A stretch of 64,000 nucleotides of DNA from Sedimenticola thiotaurini (GTDB taxonomy: Bacteria > Pseudomonadota > Gammaproteobacteria > Chromatiales > Chromatiaceae). The stretch is taken from positions 1,550,001 through 1,614,000 of the forward strand of contig NZ_CP011412.1 in NCBI RefSeq assembly GCF_001007875.1, given 5' to 3'. Shown here piece after piece: positions 26,233-35,946 of this stretch; within the stretch, counting starts at the first letter, position 1, and every line of letters starts with the position of its first letter. The position numbers were made by a program, and so were the translations under genes. Below the pieces are notes generated by a model. The model was not told the origin of the DNA. It saw only the letters and a list, made by a program, of their open reading frames with translations, and searched no databases.

Positions 26233-28302
26233 ATGACCACTGCATCCAATCCGCTGATCGATACCAAAGATTTCGATGAGTACGAGCAGTACCTGCAGGC
26301 ATTCCTGCAGGGCAACCTGGACCCTAACCGGTTTGCGGCCATCCGTCTCAATCTGGGTATCTACGCCCAGCGTCAGGACGGTATGTGTATGGTCAGGGCC
26401 AAACTGCCCGGTGGCCGGTTACACCCGCGCCAACTGCTCGGTTTTGCCCAGGCGGCGGAACAGCACGCCGGCACCGACAGCGTCCATATCACCACCCGGC
26501 AGGATATTCAGTTCCATTTTGTGCCGTTGATAAAAACGCCGGCATTGCAGCGCACCCTGGGCGAGTACGGTATCGCCACCCGGGAAGCCGGCGGCAATAC
26601 GGTCCGCAATATCACCAGCTGCCCGCTGGCCGGTGCCTGCCCGGCAGAACACGTGGATATCAACGCCTATGTGGAGCGGGTGGCACGGCACTTTATCCGC
26701 CATCCTCTGACCGCCGCCATGCCGCGAAAATTCAAGCTCAGCTTCTCCGGCTGTGAATCGGATTGCGCCAACGGTCTGGTGCATGACCTGGGGATCATCG
26801 CCACCCGGAACGGAGGACGACCCGGCTTTCGTCTGCTGGCGGGCGGTGGACTGGGCGGCAAACCCCGGGAGGCGATCCTGCTGGAGTCTTTCATTGAAGA
26901 GAACCAGCTGATCCCTGCCATTGAGGCAGTGCTCTCAGTGCATGACAAGTATTCCGACCGAAAACGGAAGATGCGTTCACGTGTCAAGTTTCTGCTGGAC
27001 AAGTTTGGTCCCGAAGGCTTTATCGAGAAGTACCGTATCGAGTACGCCCGAACCGCCAACGCCTACAGTGCGGAAACAGAACCGCTGACCGCCTGGCGCC
27101 AGCGTAGTGTGGAGGGTAATCAGATTGATACCGCCCTGCGCGCCCCCACAGCACAGCATAAGGCCGATCTGAACATACTGCCCATCAGCGTACCGGACGG
27201 CACCCTATCGACCAAAACCCTGCGTAACCTCGCCCACCTGCTGATCCGGGAGGGTCTCCATGACATCCGCACCACGGTCGACCAGAACCTGAGTATCTTC
27301 AACGTGCCGACCGACCGGCTGGGCCATCTCACCGTGGCCCTCCGGGAGCTGGGACTGAAGCTGCCCCGCTGTGGTGATCGGGTGGTCTCCTGCCCCGGCA
27401 CCGCCACCTGCCCCCTGGGTATCACCGCGTCACGGCAGATGGCGCCGCGCCTGAGCGGCGGCTCCGGCGATCTGAGCGTGCGGATCAATGGTTGTCAGAA
27501 CGGCTGCGCCAACGCCACCATTTCGGATATCGGTCTGTATGGCAAGGGGCGACGTCACCATGGCCGACTGGTCCCCAGTTACACCCTGCAACTGGGTGGC
27601 GACGGAAGCGAGGATGGCGGCATCGGCATCAACGGCCCGGACATCCCGGCGGTTCGCGTCCCTTCCGCTGTCACCCTGTTACACGACAGCTATCATGCCG
27701 ATCGCCTGGACAATGAGAGTTTCCGCGACTGGGTGCGACGTGAAGGACGCGCCTATTTCGATCAGCTGCTCGGTCACCTGAGCCGCGTCGGCCCCATGGA
27801 GTTGCCGTTTCTCACCCGGGAGTATGGTGACAGCAGCGTATTCAAGGTGGAGTCACTGGGAGTGGGCGAATGTGCCGGCGCCCAGGCCGCACCTGCCGAC
27901 AAGCTGTTGCTGAACGCCCGCTACGAAGCCGACCTGAGTATCGCCTTTGCGGCCAAAAACAAGCAGGCCGACGCGGGCGAGAGCCTGGAAAACCAGCTCG
28001 TCTACTCGGCACAGGCCCTGCTGGAGATCCAGGGACTGGATGCTTCCCTGACCCGCGTCGAACAGCTGCTGCCTGCCCTGCGTGCCGCTTACCCGGAACA
28101 CCCGGAACACCCGGACCAACTGGACAGGCTGGAGCAACTGTTTAGTGAACTGGATACCTTCCGATCGACCCTGGACGAGTTGCAGATGGCGCGCCTGATC
28201 AGTGCGGCGGAACAGTTCACCGTCTGGGCGGAGAGCGTGGTTGGTGAACACCACAAACGCCCTCCTGCCACCGAGCAGCGCCGTTCCGGCACAGATGGTT
28301 GA
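26233..28302 (+). CDS. Siroheme sulfite (nitrite/sulfite) reductase, large form
   Basis: A 689-residue nitrite/sulfite reductase with two ferredoxin-like/siroheme half-modules and a helical C-terminal extension of roughly 120 residues. The cluster-siroheme cysteines of the second half are VSCPGTATCPLG and NGCQNGCAN. Unusually, the first half also keeps both pairs, TSCPLAGACPAE and SGCESDCANG; in single-chain enzymes such as E. coli CysI only the second half has them. Context with cysH and TauE points to reduction of sulfite to sulfide for cysteine synthesis. No partner flavoprotein (cysJ) is visible, so electrons must come from ferredoxin or another donor. Confidence 0.88.
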   Translation: MTTASNPLIDTKDFDEYEQYLQAFLQGNLDPNRFAAIRLNLGIYAQRQDGMCMVRAKLPGGRLHPRQLLGFAQAAEQHAGTDSVHITTRQDIQFHFVPLIKTPALQRTLGEYGIATREAGGNTVRNITSCPLAGACPAEHVDINAYVERVARHFIRHPLTAAMPRKFKLSFSGCESDCANGLVHDLGIIATRNGGRPGFRLLAGGGLGGKPREAILLESFIEENQLIPAIEAVLSVHDKYSDRKRKMRSRVKFLLDKFGPEGFIEKYRIEYARTANAYSAETEPLTAWRQRSVEGNQIDTALRAPTAQHKADLNILPISVPDGTLSTKTLRNLAHLLIREGLHDIRTTVDQNLSIFNVPTDRLGHLTVALRELGLKLPRCGDRVVSCPGTATCPLGITASRQMAPRLSGGSGDLSVRINGCQNGCANATISDIGLYGKGRRHHGRLVPSYTLQLGGDGSEDGGIGINGPDIPAVRVPSAVTLLHDSYHADRLDNESFRDWVRREGRAYFDQLLGHLSRVGPMELPFLTREYGDSSVFKVESLGVGECAGAQAAPADKLLLNARYEADLSIAFAAKNKQADAGESLENQLVYSAQALLEIQGLDASLTRVEQLLPALRAAYPEHPEHPDQLDRLEQLFSELDTFRSTLDELQMARLISAAEQFTVWAESVVGEHHKRPPATEQRRSGTDG

Positions 28303-28329
28303 AACCGGCTTCCCAACCCTGCCCTACCG

Positions 28330-28349
28330 CGCCCCCGGGAACGGGGGCG
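28330..28349. terminator. Hairpin between convergent sulfite reductase and peroxidase genes
   Basis: CGCCCCC pairs with GGGGGCG around a 6-base loop in the 93-base gap between two convergent genes. No T tract follows, so it is probably a weak or Rho-assisted terminator. Confidence 0.45.
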
Positions 28350-28395
28350 ATGTGCCTGGCCGGGAAACATCCCATGCATCGATACCGATCACAGC

Positions 28396-29574
28396 TTACT
28401 CAAGCAGTTTTTCGTAGCGTCGATCGGTGAGGGTCTTCAGGAACGCCACCAGGGCGTCGATGCGTTTGTCATCCAGTGCCGGCCCGGTCTCCAGCTCTTC
28501 CAGGGAGATATTCTCCGCGATTTCCGCGGCCGCCCACGGTTTACCGGTTTCCGGATTGATCTGGCGTTGGGCGCTGCGGCTGTTATATTTGTTATAGAAC
28601 AGCACCACGGTGCGCAGATCCTTAAATACACCGTTGTGCATGTAGGGGCCGGTCACCGCCACATTCCGCAGGGTGGGCACCTTGAATTTACCCGCCTGTC
28701 CGGGATCATCCACCTTGGGATTATCCAGCAGCCCCCGATCCACATAATCTGCATCCATACCGTTGAGCTTGCGAACAGCCACATTAACCGGGGTACCGAT
28801 ATTGTGGTACTCGTAGTTGCTGAACGTCTCACCCTCGCTGCCGGGCAGTCGCTTCAGTTGATGACAAAGATTGCAATTGGTGAACTGTTTGGAGAAGAAC
28901 AGGGTCATGCCCAGATCCTCCTGGGGAGTCAGTTCATATTCACCCCGAAGATAACGGTCGTACTTGGAGTCGAAGGGGGCGAAAAATTCCGTCTTCTCGA
29001 ACGCGGCAATGCTCTTCGCCATGGCGCTATAGGCCTGTTCAGGATCGTTGAAAATCGCATCACCGTAAAAGGTTTTGAAGGCCGTTACATAATCGTCGTT
29101 CTCCATCAGTCGTTGTACCGTGGAGATCTTGTCGGGCATAGCCATCTCGATGGGATTGAGGGGCGGCCCCCCAGCCTGGCCGGCCAGGTCATCCTCCCGA
29201 CCATCCAGAAACTGACCGCCAACATAACTGCCCGCGTCGTTCAGATGGAAGGGGGGACTGAATGCGGCATAGGCAGCGCTGGGCGCATTGCGATCACCCA
29301 GGGATTTCCCGTCATCCCCCAGGGATACGGCACCGCCCACGCCATTGTCCCGATCATCCACGAAGCCCCGGTTGGGAGAGTGGCAGGTTGCACAGGATTG
29401 GGTCCGATTCCTGGACAGATTGGTATCGAAAAAAAGCGCCTGTCCAAGTGCCTCCACGCTATCGAATGCAGCTTCGGCCTGCAGCGGGGCCAGGGAGCCC
29501 ATGACAACCAACACGCCTACCAACAGTTGCTCAGTACGCACAACAACTCCTCTCCATAATGAACCAGGACTCAT
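28396..29574 (-). CDS. Di-haem cytochrome c peroxidase family protein (MauG-like)
   Basis: A 392-residue secreted protein with a signal peptide and two CxxCH haem sites, SCATCHSPNRG and NCNLCHQLKR, placed as in the bacterial cytochrome c peroxidase/MauG family. Other family segments include VPTLRNVAVTGPYMHNGVF near the C-terminus. It is the last gene of an iron-linked operon; the start overlaps the DUF1513 stop in ATGA. Peroxidase activity or oxidation of a partner protein is possible but not shown by the sequence. Confidence 0.9.
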   Translation of the reverse strand: MSPGSLWRGVVVRTEQLLVGVLVVMGSLAPLQAEAAFDSVEALGQALFFDTNLSRNRTQSCATCHSPNRGFVDDRDNGVGGAVSLGDDGKSLGDRNAPSAAYAAFSPPFHLNDAGSYVGGQFLDGREDDLAGQAGGPPLNPIEMAMPDKISTVQRLMENDDYVTAFKTFYGDAIFNDPEQAYSAMAKSIAAFEKTEFFAPFDSKYDRYLRGEYELTPQEDLGMTLFFSKQFTNCNLCHQLKRLPGSEGETFSNYEYHNIGTPVNVAVRKLNGMDADYVDRGLLDNPKVDDPGQAGKFKVPTLRNVAVTGPYMHNGVFKDLRTVVLFYNKYNSRSAQRQINPETGKPWAAAEIAENISLEELETGPALDDKRIDALVAFLKTLTDRRYEKLLE

Positions 29575-30677
29575 ACCCGGATCATGTGATTATCCCACCG
29601 GTATCCACTCTCTCCACTGGCTATCCGCTGCATGGTTCCGTCAACCAGGCGATAGCGGCAGATCACCCCCTCACCGCTGCTCAACAGAAACTCGCCGGGT
29701 TGCTCTCCCATACCGATACCGCAACCATCCTGTAACTCCGCCATGCCCAGGTATGCACCTTCCCCGGCCCGCCAGAAACTGACCAGGTTGCCCCGGGGAG
29801 AGGAGACCGCAAACACTTCTCCCGACAGATCAATACAGGCGCTGCCACAGTAGTTACGCATCCGCTGCTGCACGGCATCCGGTGCACGCAACAGACGCAT
29901 CTCCTCGCCACGCCGGTGCAGACCGATCAGCGGCGGAGTCTGGGTACGCTTGCCCTGGAACTGCATCACGCAACAGACCTGGTCATCCGGTGCCACGCTC
30001 AGATGACGGATGCTGTTCAGGCGGTGTCGTTCCTCCAGCCGGCACTGCTCCAGCAGCGCACCATCGCGAATGTTGATGTAGCTCAGGGACGACACCATGC
30101 TGTCCAGATTGAGCTTGGCTCTGCCGGTATCCGGGTGGGTTTGGATGCCACCATTGGCCACCACCAGGGTGTGACCATCGGAAAGCAGCGCCACCTCGTG
30201 GGGGCCGATGCCGTGGGATGAAAACTCACCCACCTGGCGGTATCCCTGCCTGACATCCCGTATGCCGATCACCCCTTCACCCTTGGCAAAATCGTTTTCC
30301 GGCGTATAGAACCACTCCCCATCGGCGGAAAAAAGGCCGTGCCCATAAAAGTGCCGGTCCGGTCGGCTCTCCAGCCGTTGCAACACCTGCCCGTTTTGCA
30401 GGGCAAACACCACCAGATAGTTACCGGGGCGCCGAGCAACGGCTACCGCCTTTGAACCATCCGGTGACAGGGCAATACCGTGCCCACGACTTTCCAGCGG
30501 AATGCTGTAATGGATCCGGCCTTGGTCATCGAAACCGTTGATGTAATGTTTTCCATCCAGATCTGAACTGGCGCTCAGGTAGCGGACTCCACCAGGCTCT
30601 GCGGCCGCTACCGGCAAAACCGACAGCAACGGTAGCCCTGCGGCGGAGAGTAAAAAGCGACGACGATCCATCGGCAT
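29571..30677 (-). CDS. DUF1513 family periplasmic protein
   Basis: A 368-residue protein with a Tat-type signal (RRRFLLSAAG followed by a hydrophobic stretch and an AAAEP cleavage region) and a body of beta-propeller-like repeats, for example RGHGIALSPDGSK, GHGLFSADGEWFYTPEN and GIGPHEVALLSDG. The family is DUF1513, often found with imelysin and DHOR genes in Fur-controlled loci. Folded export by Tat fits a cofactor- or metal-containing protein. No catalytic residues are recognised. Confidence 0.85.
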   Translation of the reverse strand: MPMDRRRFLLSAAGLPLLSVLPVAAAEPGGVRYLSASSDLDGKHYINGFDDQGRIHYSIPLESRGHGIALSPDGSKAVAVARRPGNYLVVFALQNGQVLQRLESRPDRHFYGHGLFSADGEWFYTPENDFAKGEGVIGIRDVRQGYRQVGEFSSHGIGPHEVALLSDGHTLVVANGGIQTHPDTGRAKLNLDSMVSSLSYINIRDGALLEQCRLEERHRLNSIRHLSVAPDDQVCCVMQFQGKRTQTPPLIGLHRRGEEMRLLRAPDAVQQRMRNYCGSACIDLSGEVFAVSSPRGNLVSFWRAGEGAYLGMAELQDGCGIGMGEQPGEFLLSSGEGVICRYRLVDGTMQRIASGESGYRWDNHMIRV

Positions 30678-30680
30678 GAC

Positions 30681-31772
30681 TCAGTCTCCATCCAGGCTGT
30701 TGAATCCGAGGGAAAGCCCCACTGCCGGCGGCAGTTCAGAAGCCACCAGTCGCTTCAGGCGACGGGTCTCCTCCAACAGGGCCTTGACCTGCCCGTGCTC
30801 TTCGCTCTCCTGCGCGATCTCGTACAGCGCCGGAGTGATTGCTTCTGTCGTATGGATAGCGGTTTTGAATCCATCCCGGATCTTCCGGTCCAGCTCCCTA
30901 TCCGCCAGCAGCGGCGCAAAGCCCACCACATAGAGTTCGTGGGTGGCCTTCAGGTTGAGCAGGATATTGCGCAGGGAACGGCGGCTGCGCCAGGACTCGG
31001 CGCGACGCATCTGGTAACGCTCCAGGGGACGCAGCAGTTTCTGATCCACTATGGACTGTAACTGGGTATGCAGGTCGTTGAGTAGGCGCGTGCTCACCTC
31101 CTGACTGCTTTCGAAATAGTCGTTACCCGATTCAGCCCCCAGGATCTGGTCACGAAAGGCCACGTCACCGGGCTGCCAATCCCTGACTATACCGGCCGAC
31201 ATGTTTGCCAGATTATCGGCAATGGCGACCAGCAGGTCGCACCGATAGGCGGGATTACCGGGAGCGCCGAAATCACCCAGCGTCAGTTGCCCGGGGAACA
31301 GCAGACGCTCCAGAGTGGAGAAGCCCTGGATCGCCACACTGGTATGGGCAAACTTGTCCGCTGCCAGTACCTCCTGGTCCTGCTTGCTCAGGAAGCGGCG
31401 CAGCTGCTTGGGACCGGTGCTGTGCTTGTCCGGCCACATCTGGTAGCGGTTGTAGCGGAGATACATCTCTACCGGTCCGAAACGTATATGCTGAATACCC
31501 ATCCAGTCATCCATCGCCTGATGATAGGCGGCACGGAGTGAGGTGAGCTGCTCTTGATTCGGCGCGCTACAGAAGCGGGTCGCCTTGTCTGAAAGTATCG
31601 CCGTACTCTCCGCCAGTTGCTGGTAACGGGGGATCAGGTGTTCATCCACCACCGCCCGATTGACTGACAACCAGTCCGGCCCCGCCAGCGCGTTAGCACC
31701 GGCCAACAGCAGACCCAACAGCAGCCAGTTGCGCAGAATGGATGGGAGGGAATATGTTTTAATCATTGTCAT
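30681..31772 (-). CDS. Imelysin-family protein, second copy
   Basis: A 363-residue exported imelysin/EfeO-like protein with an N-terminal signal (LLLGLLLAGANALAG). At the position where the first copy in this operon has GYHAIEF, this one has GFSTLERLLF, so the His of the GxHxxE metal motif is absent. That pattern is usual for the second imelysin of this type of operon. It starts 3 bp after the DHOR gene. A role in periplasmic iron binding or haem-iron uptake is inferred from family and operon. Confidence 0.85.
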   Translation of the reverse strand: MTMIKTYSLPSILRNWLLLGLLLAGANALAGPDWLSVNRAVVDEHLIPRYQQLAESTAILSDKATRFCSAPNQEQLTSLRAAYHQAMDDWMGIQHIRFGPVEMYLRYNRYQMWPDKHSTGPKQLRRFLSKQDQEVLAADKFAHTSVAIQGFSTLERLLFPGQLTLGDFGAPGNPAYRCDLLVAIADNLANMSAGIVRDWQPGDVAFRDQILGAESGNDYFESSQEVSTRLLNDLHTQLQSIVDQKLLRPLERYQMRRAESWRSRRSLRNILLNLKATHELYVVGFAPLLADRELDRKIRDGFKTAIHTTEAITPALYEIAQESEEHGQVKALLEETRRLKRLVASELPPAVGLSLGFNSLDGD

Positions 31773-31775
31773 TCT

Positions 31776-33212
31776 CTATAAAGACTCAATAAACCGTATC
31801 AGGTCGTTCCGTTGCGACCTGCTCATGGCCACCACCTTTTCCCTCGACGCCGCGGCCTCGCCACCGTGCCAGAGAATCGCTTCAAGCAGGCTCCGCGCCC
31901 GACCATCATGCAGATAGTAACTGTTGCCGTTCACCTGCCCGCTCAAGCCGATTCCCCATAGGGGTGCGGTGCGCCACTCCCGCCCGCTGGCTTTCCCTTC
32001 GGGTCGATTGTCAGATAACCCTTCGCCCATATCGTGCAGCAACAGATCGGTATAGGGCCAGATCAGCTGCCCGGAATGTTCCCCGTCGACGCTCTCCGTG
32101 GCGGTAACGAAGCTGGGGGTGTGACAGGCGACACAGCCACTCTGGTGGAACAGCACTTTGCCCCGCAAGACCTGGGGATCATCCGGATCACGCCGCTGGG
32201 GGACCGCCAGATTTCTGGCGTACAGGGCGGTCCAACGGGTGACATCGGAGTGGGCCTCCAGATTATCGTATTGGGGCGAATTGCCATTCGGCGCCTCCAG
32301 ACAAGCACGCTGGTGTTCGCTGCACTCCCCGGCCCCCTGCGGGAACAGGGGTACGGAGATGCCGATATCGTGAAAAAACGCCTTCTGGGACTGCTCGTCC
32401 ACGCTGGGTACACTCGCTTTCCAGCCAAAACGGCCCACCACCTCACGCTGTTGCAGCCGACTCCATACCCGGTTTACTTTTCCCGATATGCCGTCACCAT
32501 CCCGGTCCAGAGGATCGGCCAACTGCACCAGATCCTCCTCCCTGATCGCACCCAGCAGACCCAGACCAATCATCTGTGGGGCCAGCCGGGGCGATAAGCC
32601 TGTATCCGGATGCAGGGGACCATAGGCGAGATTAGCCGCCCGGAATACCGGTTTACGAAGGGAGACCCGCTCACCGTCGGACAACGTCACGTCAAACTGC
32701 TGGTACTCGACCTGCACCTCTCCTTCGGCCGGTATACCCCTTACAGCAAACGTCTGCAACTGGTGACCGTAGACCGGATCGGGCCCAGCCGACGCGCCAG
32801 GCATCGATCTTCCCAGATGTAATACCAGGGAGACATCCACATTGCCGGCGGCATCTTCCGGTCGACCCCGACCGTTTCTCCGATGGCATTGCAGGCAGGA
32901 ACGGGCATTGAACAGGGGCCCCAAGCCGTCTGCAGCCTGGGTCGCCGTCGGTGCGGACACCCAGAGCCGCTTGAACATCGCCTTACCCAGGGTGAAATCC
33001 AGTTTGCGTGCCGCCGCCATATTATCAGCCGGATGGGAGTAGGCCTGCTGGTCAGTATCGCCGGTATAGGTGGTCGCCCCCCCGGGATAGCGTTCAGACG
33101 GCTCCGGCCGGGAGAAGTCGGTGGTCGCTTTTGTCAGTTGGTCTGTTTCGGCCTGTACTGGCAGGTTCGGCAGGAGCAGTAGTGCAACAAGTAGATATGA
33201 GCTGTTTTTCAT
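31776..33212 (-). CDS. Di-haem oxidoreductase-like protein (DUF1111)
   Basis: A 478-residue secreted protein of the DHOR/DUF1111 family, related to thiol oxidoreductases and dihaem peroxidases. It has a signal peptide and two CxxCH haem sites, SCLQCHRRNGRG and GCVACHTPSF, and ends with a region (DGRARSLLEAILWHGGEA) also found in MauG relatives. In similar operons it is paired with imelysin proteins and is suspected to act in iron handling. Start at 33212 gives a standard signal peptide. Confidence 0.9.
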   Translation of the reverse strand: MKNSSYLLVALLLLPNLPVQAETDQLTKATTDFSRPEPSERYPGGATTYTGDTDQQAYSHPADNMAAARKLDFTLGKAMFKRLWVSAPTATQAADGLGPLFNARSCLQCHRRNGRGRPEDAAGNVDVSLVLHLGRSMPGASAGPDPVYGHQLQTFAVRGIPAEGEVQVEYQQFDVTLSDGERVSLRKPVFRAANLAYGPLHPDTGLSPRLAPQMIGLGLLGAIREEDLVQLADPLDRDGDGISGKVNRVWSRLQQREVVGRFGWKASVPSVDEQSQKAFFHDIGISVPLFPQGAGECSEHQRACLEAPNGNSPQYDNLEAHSDVTRWTALYARNLAVPQRRDPDDPQVLRGKVLFHQSGCVACHTPSFVTATESVDGEHSGQLIWPYTDLLLHDMGEGLSDNRPEGKASGREWRTAPLWGIGLSGQVNGNSYYLHDGRARSLLEAILWHGGEAAASREKVVAMSRSQRNDLIRFIESL

Positions 33213-33277
33213 GGCAGGACAGATCGATTACGGATGCTGGCGGGAGCGGCGATAAACCGCCCCCGCCGGATGTGCTG

Positions 33278-34546
33278 TTATTCAAACACCTTCTTTGGCG
33301 CATCCAGACTGTCGGATCCCTCGATCGCAATCGGCTCGATACTCAGCGCCGCAACCACAGCCTCTATCCCTCTGGTCTGGGCGACCAACGCATCCACGGC
33401 AGCCATCACCTTGGCGTTGCCATCCTTGTTTCCCTCACCGATCAGCTGATCGTAGGCCACACCCTGCTTCTCGGCGCTATCCACCAGTACCTGCATTCTG
33501 GCCAGGGTCGCATCCAACTGCTCCCGCAGGGCACGATCAGCAGCCGCATCCTTCGCCACCACCAGGTCGGAGAGACTTGGACCACTGATTTTCTCTCCAT
33601 TGATACGGGTGTAGGTGCCGGTGTAAACATTCTTCACACCCAGCGCATCATAGTAGTGAGACCAGTGAGTATTGTCACTGAAGCAATCGTGCTCCTCCTC
33701 GGGATCGTGGAGCATGACACCCAGCTTCATGCGTTCGCCGGCCAGTTCACCATAGGAGAGACTGCCCATGCCGGTCAGGATGGTAGCGATGCCCTGGGCC
33801 GCATCCCCCTGCATCACGGCGCTGCGTGCCTGACCATCGGCGGCCCACTGGGCCGTCATCCAGGCCAGTTCGTCCACCAGCAGATCAGTAGCGGCCTGCA
33901 GGTAGGCGGCACGGCGCTCACAATTCCCACCGGTGCAGTTTGCAGGATCAAAATCACTGGCCGGCCGGGAACCCGCTCCGGGACCGGTGCCGTTCAGGTC
34001 CTGGCCCCACAGCAGAAACTCGATGGCGTGGTAACCGGTGGCTACATTGGACTCTACCCCATCCAGTTCGTGCAGAGTCTGGGCAAGCAGCTCCTTGTTG
34101 ATCCGGGTGGCATCCACCGTTTTTCCACCGATCATCAACTTCTGGTTGGCAATGATGTTGGCGGTATAGTATGGATTCTCATCTGACTCCTGACCGTAAG
34201 CGGGAGCCACATAGTCGATCATCCCCTCATCCAGGGGCCAGGCATTCACCTTGCCCTCCCAGTCATCAACAATAGCGTTACCAAAACGGTAGGCCTCGGT
34301 CTGCTGGTAAGGCACCCGGGCGGTTTTCCAAGCCTGTTTTGCAGCAGAGAGATTGGTTTCCGTCGGTTCTTCAACCAGTTGGTTTACCGCCTTTTGCAGA
34401 CCCTTAGCGGCGGTCAGTGAATCCTGGTACATGGCATGGGCCATGTCCGCATAGTGGGTCAGCACCGCCTTCTCGTCCGGTGCCGCCCAGACTGAAAAAC
34501 TGAGCGCTACAGCGGGAAGCATTAAAAGTATTTTCTTCATCTTCAT
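33278..34546 (-). CDS. Imelysin-family protein, first copy (IrpA-like)
   Basis: A 422-residue exported imelysin protein. The metal-type motif GYHAIEFLLWGQD (GxHxxE) is intact, followed by an AGSRPASDFDP loop and helical bundle segments. Imelysins bind iron or haem-derived ligands in the periplasm or outer membrane. The ATG at 34546 is preferred to one at 34609 because GAGG precedes it and the signal peptide then starts with MKMKKILLML. It is the first gene of the operon and lies about 310 bp after the Fur box, which is a long leader. Confidence 0.88.
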   Translation of the reverse strand: MKMKKILLMLPAVALSFSVWAAPDEKAVLTHYADMAHAMYQDSLTAAKGLQKAVNQLVEEPTETNLSAAKQAWKTARVPYQQTEAYRFGNAIVDDWEGKVNAWPLDEGMIDYVAPAYGQESDENPYYTANIIANQKLMIGGKTVDATRINKELLAQTLHELDGVESNVATGYHAIEFLLWGQDLNGTGPGAGSRPASDFDPANCTGGNCERRAAYLQAATDLLVDELAWMTAQWAADGQARSAVMQGDAAQGIATILTGMGSLSYGELAGERMKLGVMLHDPEEEHDCFSDNTHWSHYYDALGVKNVYTGTYTRINGEKISGPSLSDLVVAKDAAADRALREQLDATLARMQVLVDSAEKQGVAYDQLIGEGNKDGNAKVMAAVDALVAQTRGIEAVVAALSIEPIAIEGSDSLDAPKKVFE

Positions 34547-34857
34547 TCGGCCTCTGTCTATATAGGGGATCTGGAGTTGGAGCAACGGACGATCAGCTGG
34601 CTGATCCAAAATCCGGGTGTGATCTGGTTTTTCCGTTACCGGATATGGGCAAGTCAGCGGCGGGCAACCGGGAACCGATAATGGTGTTCACGATTTTCCA
34701 TGGGTATGCCAACCTGACCTCAACAAAACCCAGTAACATCAGTCCGGGCGCCCTTGCCGGACAAGCCTGTTTCGGGCAGATCCAAGCTGAATTCCCACGG
34801 GACACTGGGTAAACCCATCAACTGATCTCACTGAGCTAAATAATACGAAAGCTGAAT

Positions 34858-34876
34858 GATAACGATTAGCATTTAC
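34858..34876 (-). promoter_or_regulatory. Fur box upstream of the imelysin operon
   Basis: GATAACGATTAGCATTTAC matches the Fur consensus at 14 of 19 positions. Its similarity to the feo box at 2985 supports iron control of the imelysin operon. The rest of the 34547-35092 gap shows no gene that could be supported. Confidence 0.7.
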
Positions 34877-35092
34877 TTGTCAACTACCGATTTCAGAACA
34901 GGCGGCATTTCGGTATCAGGCAGGACCAGACCTGCAGATGGATGGATAACCCGGCAAAAGTGTCGAGCAGGACAACGCCAAACCACGTCAGTGCCAGGTC
35001 GACCGACAGAATCCATAGCTGGCCCTTTGCAGGCCTATGGCAAGGGGCACACCCGCTGATTGGGCTCCCTTGATCAGGACCGGAAAAGAGAC

Positions 35093-35122
35093 AAAAAAAT
35101 GCCCGGTGGGGAACCGGGCAAA
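35093..35122 (-). terminator. Intrinsic terminator after phaB
   Basis: TGCCCGGT and ACCGGGCA form an 8-bp stem around a 5-base loop and, on the minus strand, are followed by a run of seven T. It lies about 50 bp past the phaB stop. Confidence 0.85.
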
Positions 35123-35168
35123 ACTCTCTATGGGTTACAAAGAGAGGAGGAGGATTGGGTAACTGGTA

Positions 35169-35918
35169 TTAATGGACGAAAAGCGCTCCATTGACCGGGA
35201 TGTTGGCACCGGTGATATAAGCCTGCTCATCAGCGGCCAGGAATGCGACAGCGGAGGCGATCTCTTCCGGCTTACCTAGGCGACGCATGGGAATGCCGGA
35301 TACGATAGACTCCAGTACATCTTCGCGCATTGCAGCCGTCATGGCGGTGGCGATATAGCCCGGCGAAACGGTATTGGCAGTAACACCCTTGGCCGCGCCT
35401 TCATAAGCAAGAGCCATGGTGAAGCCGTGCATACCCGCTTTGGCAGCAGAGTAGTTGGCCTGACCAAACTGACCACGCTGACCGTTCACCGACGAGATAT
35501 TGATAACCCGTCCGAAACCGCGCTCCAGCATGCCGACCCAGGCTGGCTTGGTCACATAAAAAGCACTGTTCAGGTTGGTGTTGATCACCGCTTCCCAGTT
35601 TTCGGCATCCATGCGCTTCATGGTCATGTCGCGGGTGATACCGGCACAGTTAACGATGATATCCACCGGGCCAAACTCGTTCTGGACTTCAGCGACCATG
35701 CGCGCACTGTCCTCTGCAGAAGAGACATCGCAAACGGCGACTGCCACTTCAACACCGGCCTCAGCCCGTGCCTTGTTCCACTCGGCCAACTTCTCCTCTT
35801 CGGCAGGATGGTAGGTAGCAACAACTTGGATACCGTCTTTTGCCAACCGCTCACAGATAGCGGTACCGATTCCACCAATGCCACCGGTCACAATGGCCAA
35901 ACGTCTGTTTTCTGACAT
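35169..35918 (-). CDS. phaB: Acetoacetyl-CoA reductase PhaB
   Basis: A 249-residue short-chain dehydrogenase that reduces acetoacetyl-CoA to (R)-3-hydroxybutyryl-CoA with NADPH, the second step of polyhydroxybutyrate synthesis. Seen: the cofactor loop TGGIGGIG, NCAGITRDM, the catalytic Ser of INISSVNGQRGQFGQ, and the YSAAK Tyr-Lys pair; the sequence is close to PhaB of Cupriavidus type. It follows a phasin gene on the same strand by about 28 bp, so the two probably share the promoter with the palindromes at 36347-36406. Confidence 0.96.
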   Translation of the reverse strand: MSENRRLAIVTGGIGGIGTAICERLAKDGIQVVATYHPAEEEKLAEWNKARAEAGVEVAVAVCDVSSAEDSARMVAEVQNEFGPVDIIVNCAGITRDMTMKRMDAENWEAVINTNLNSAFYVTKPAWVGMLERGFGRVINISSVNGQRGQFGQANYSAAKAGMHGFTMALAYEGAAKGVTANTVSPGYIATAMTAAMREDVLESIVSGIPMRRLGKPEEIASAVAFLAADEQAYITGANIPVNGALFVH

Positions 35919-35946
35919 AACTGTTAATCTCCGTTTTTTAGCGCGA

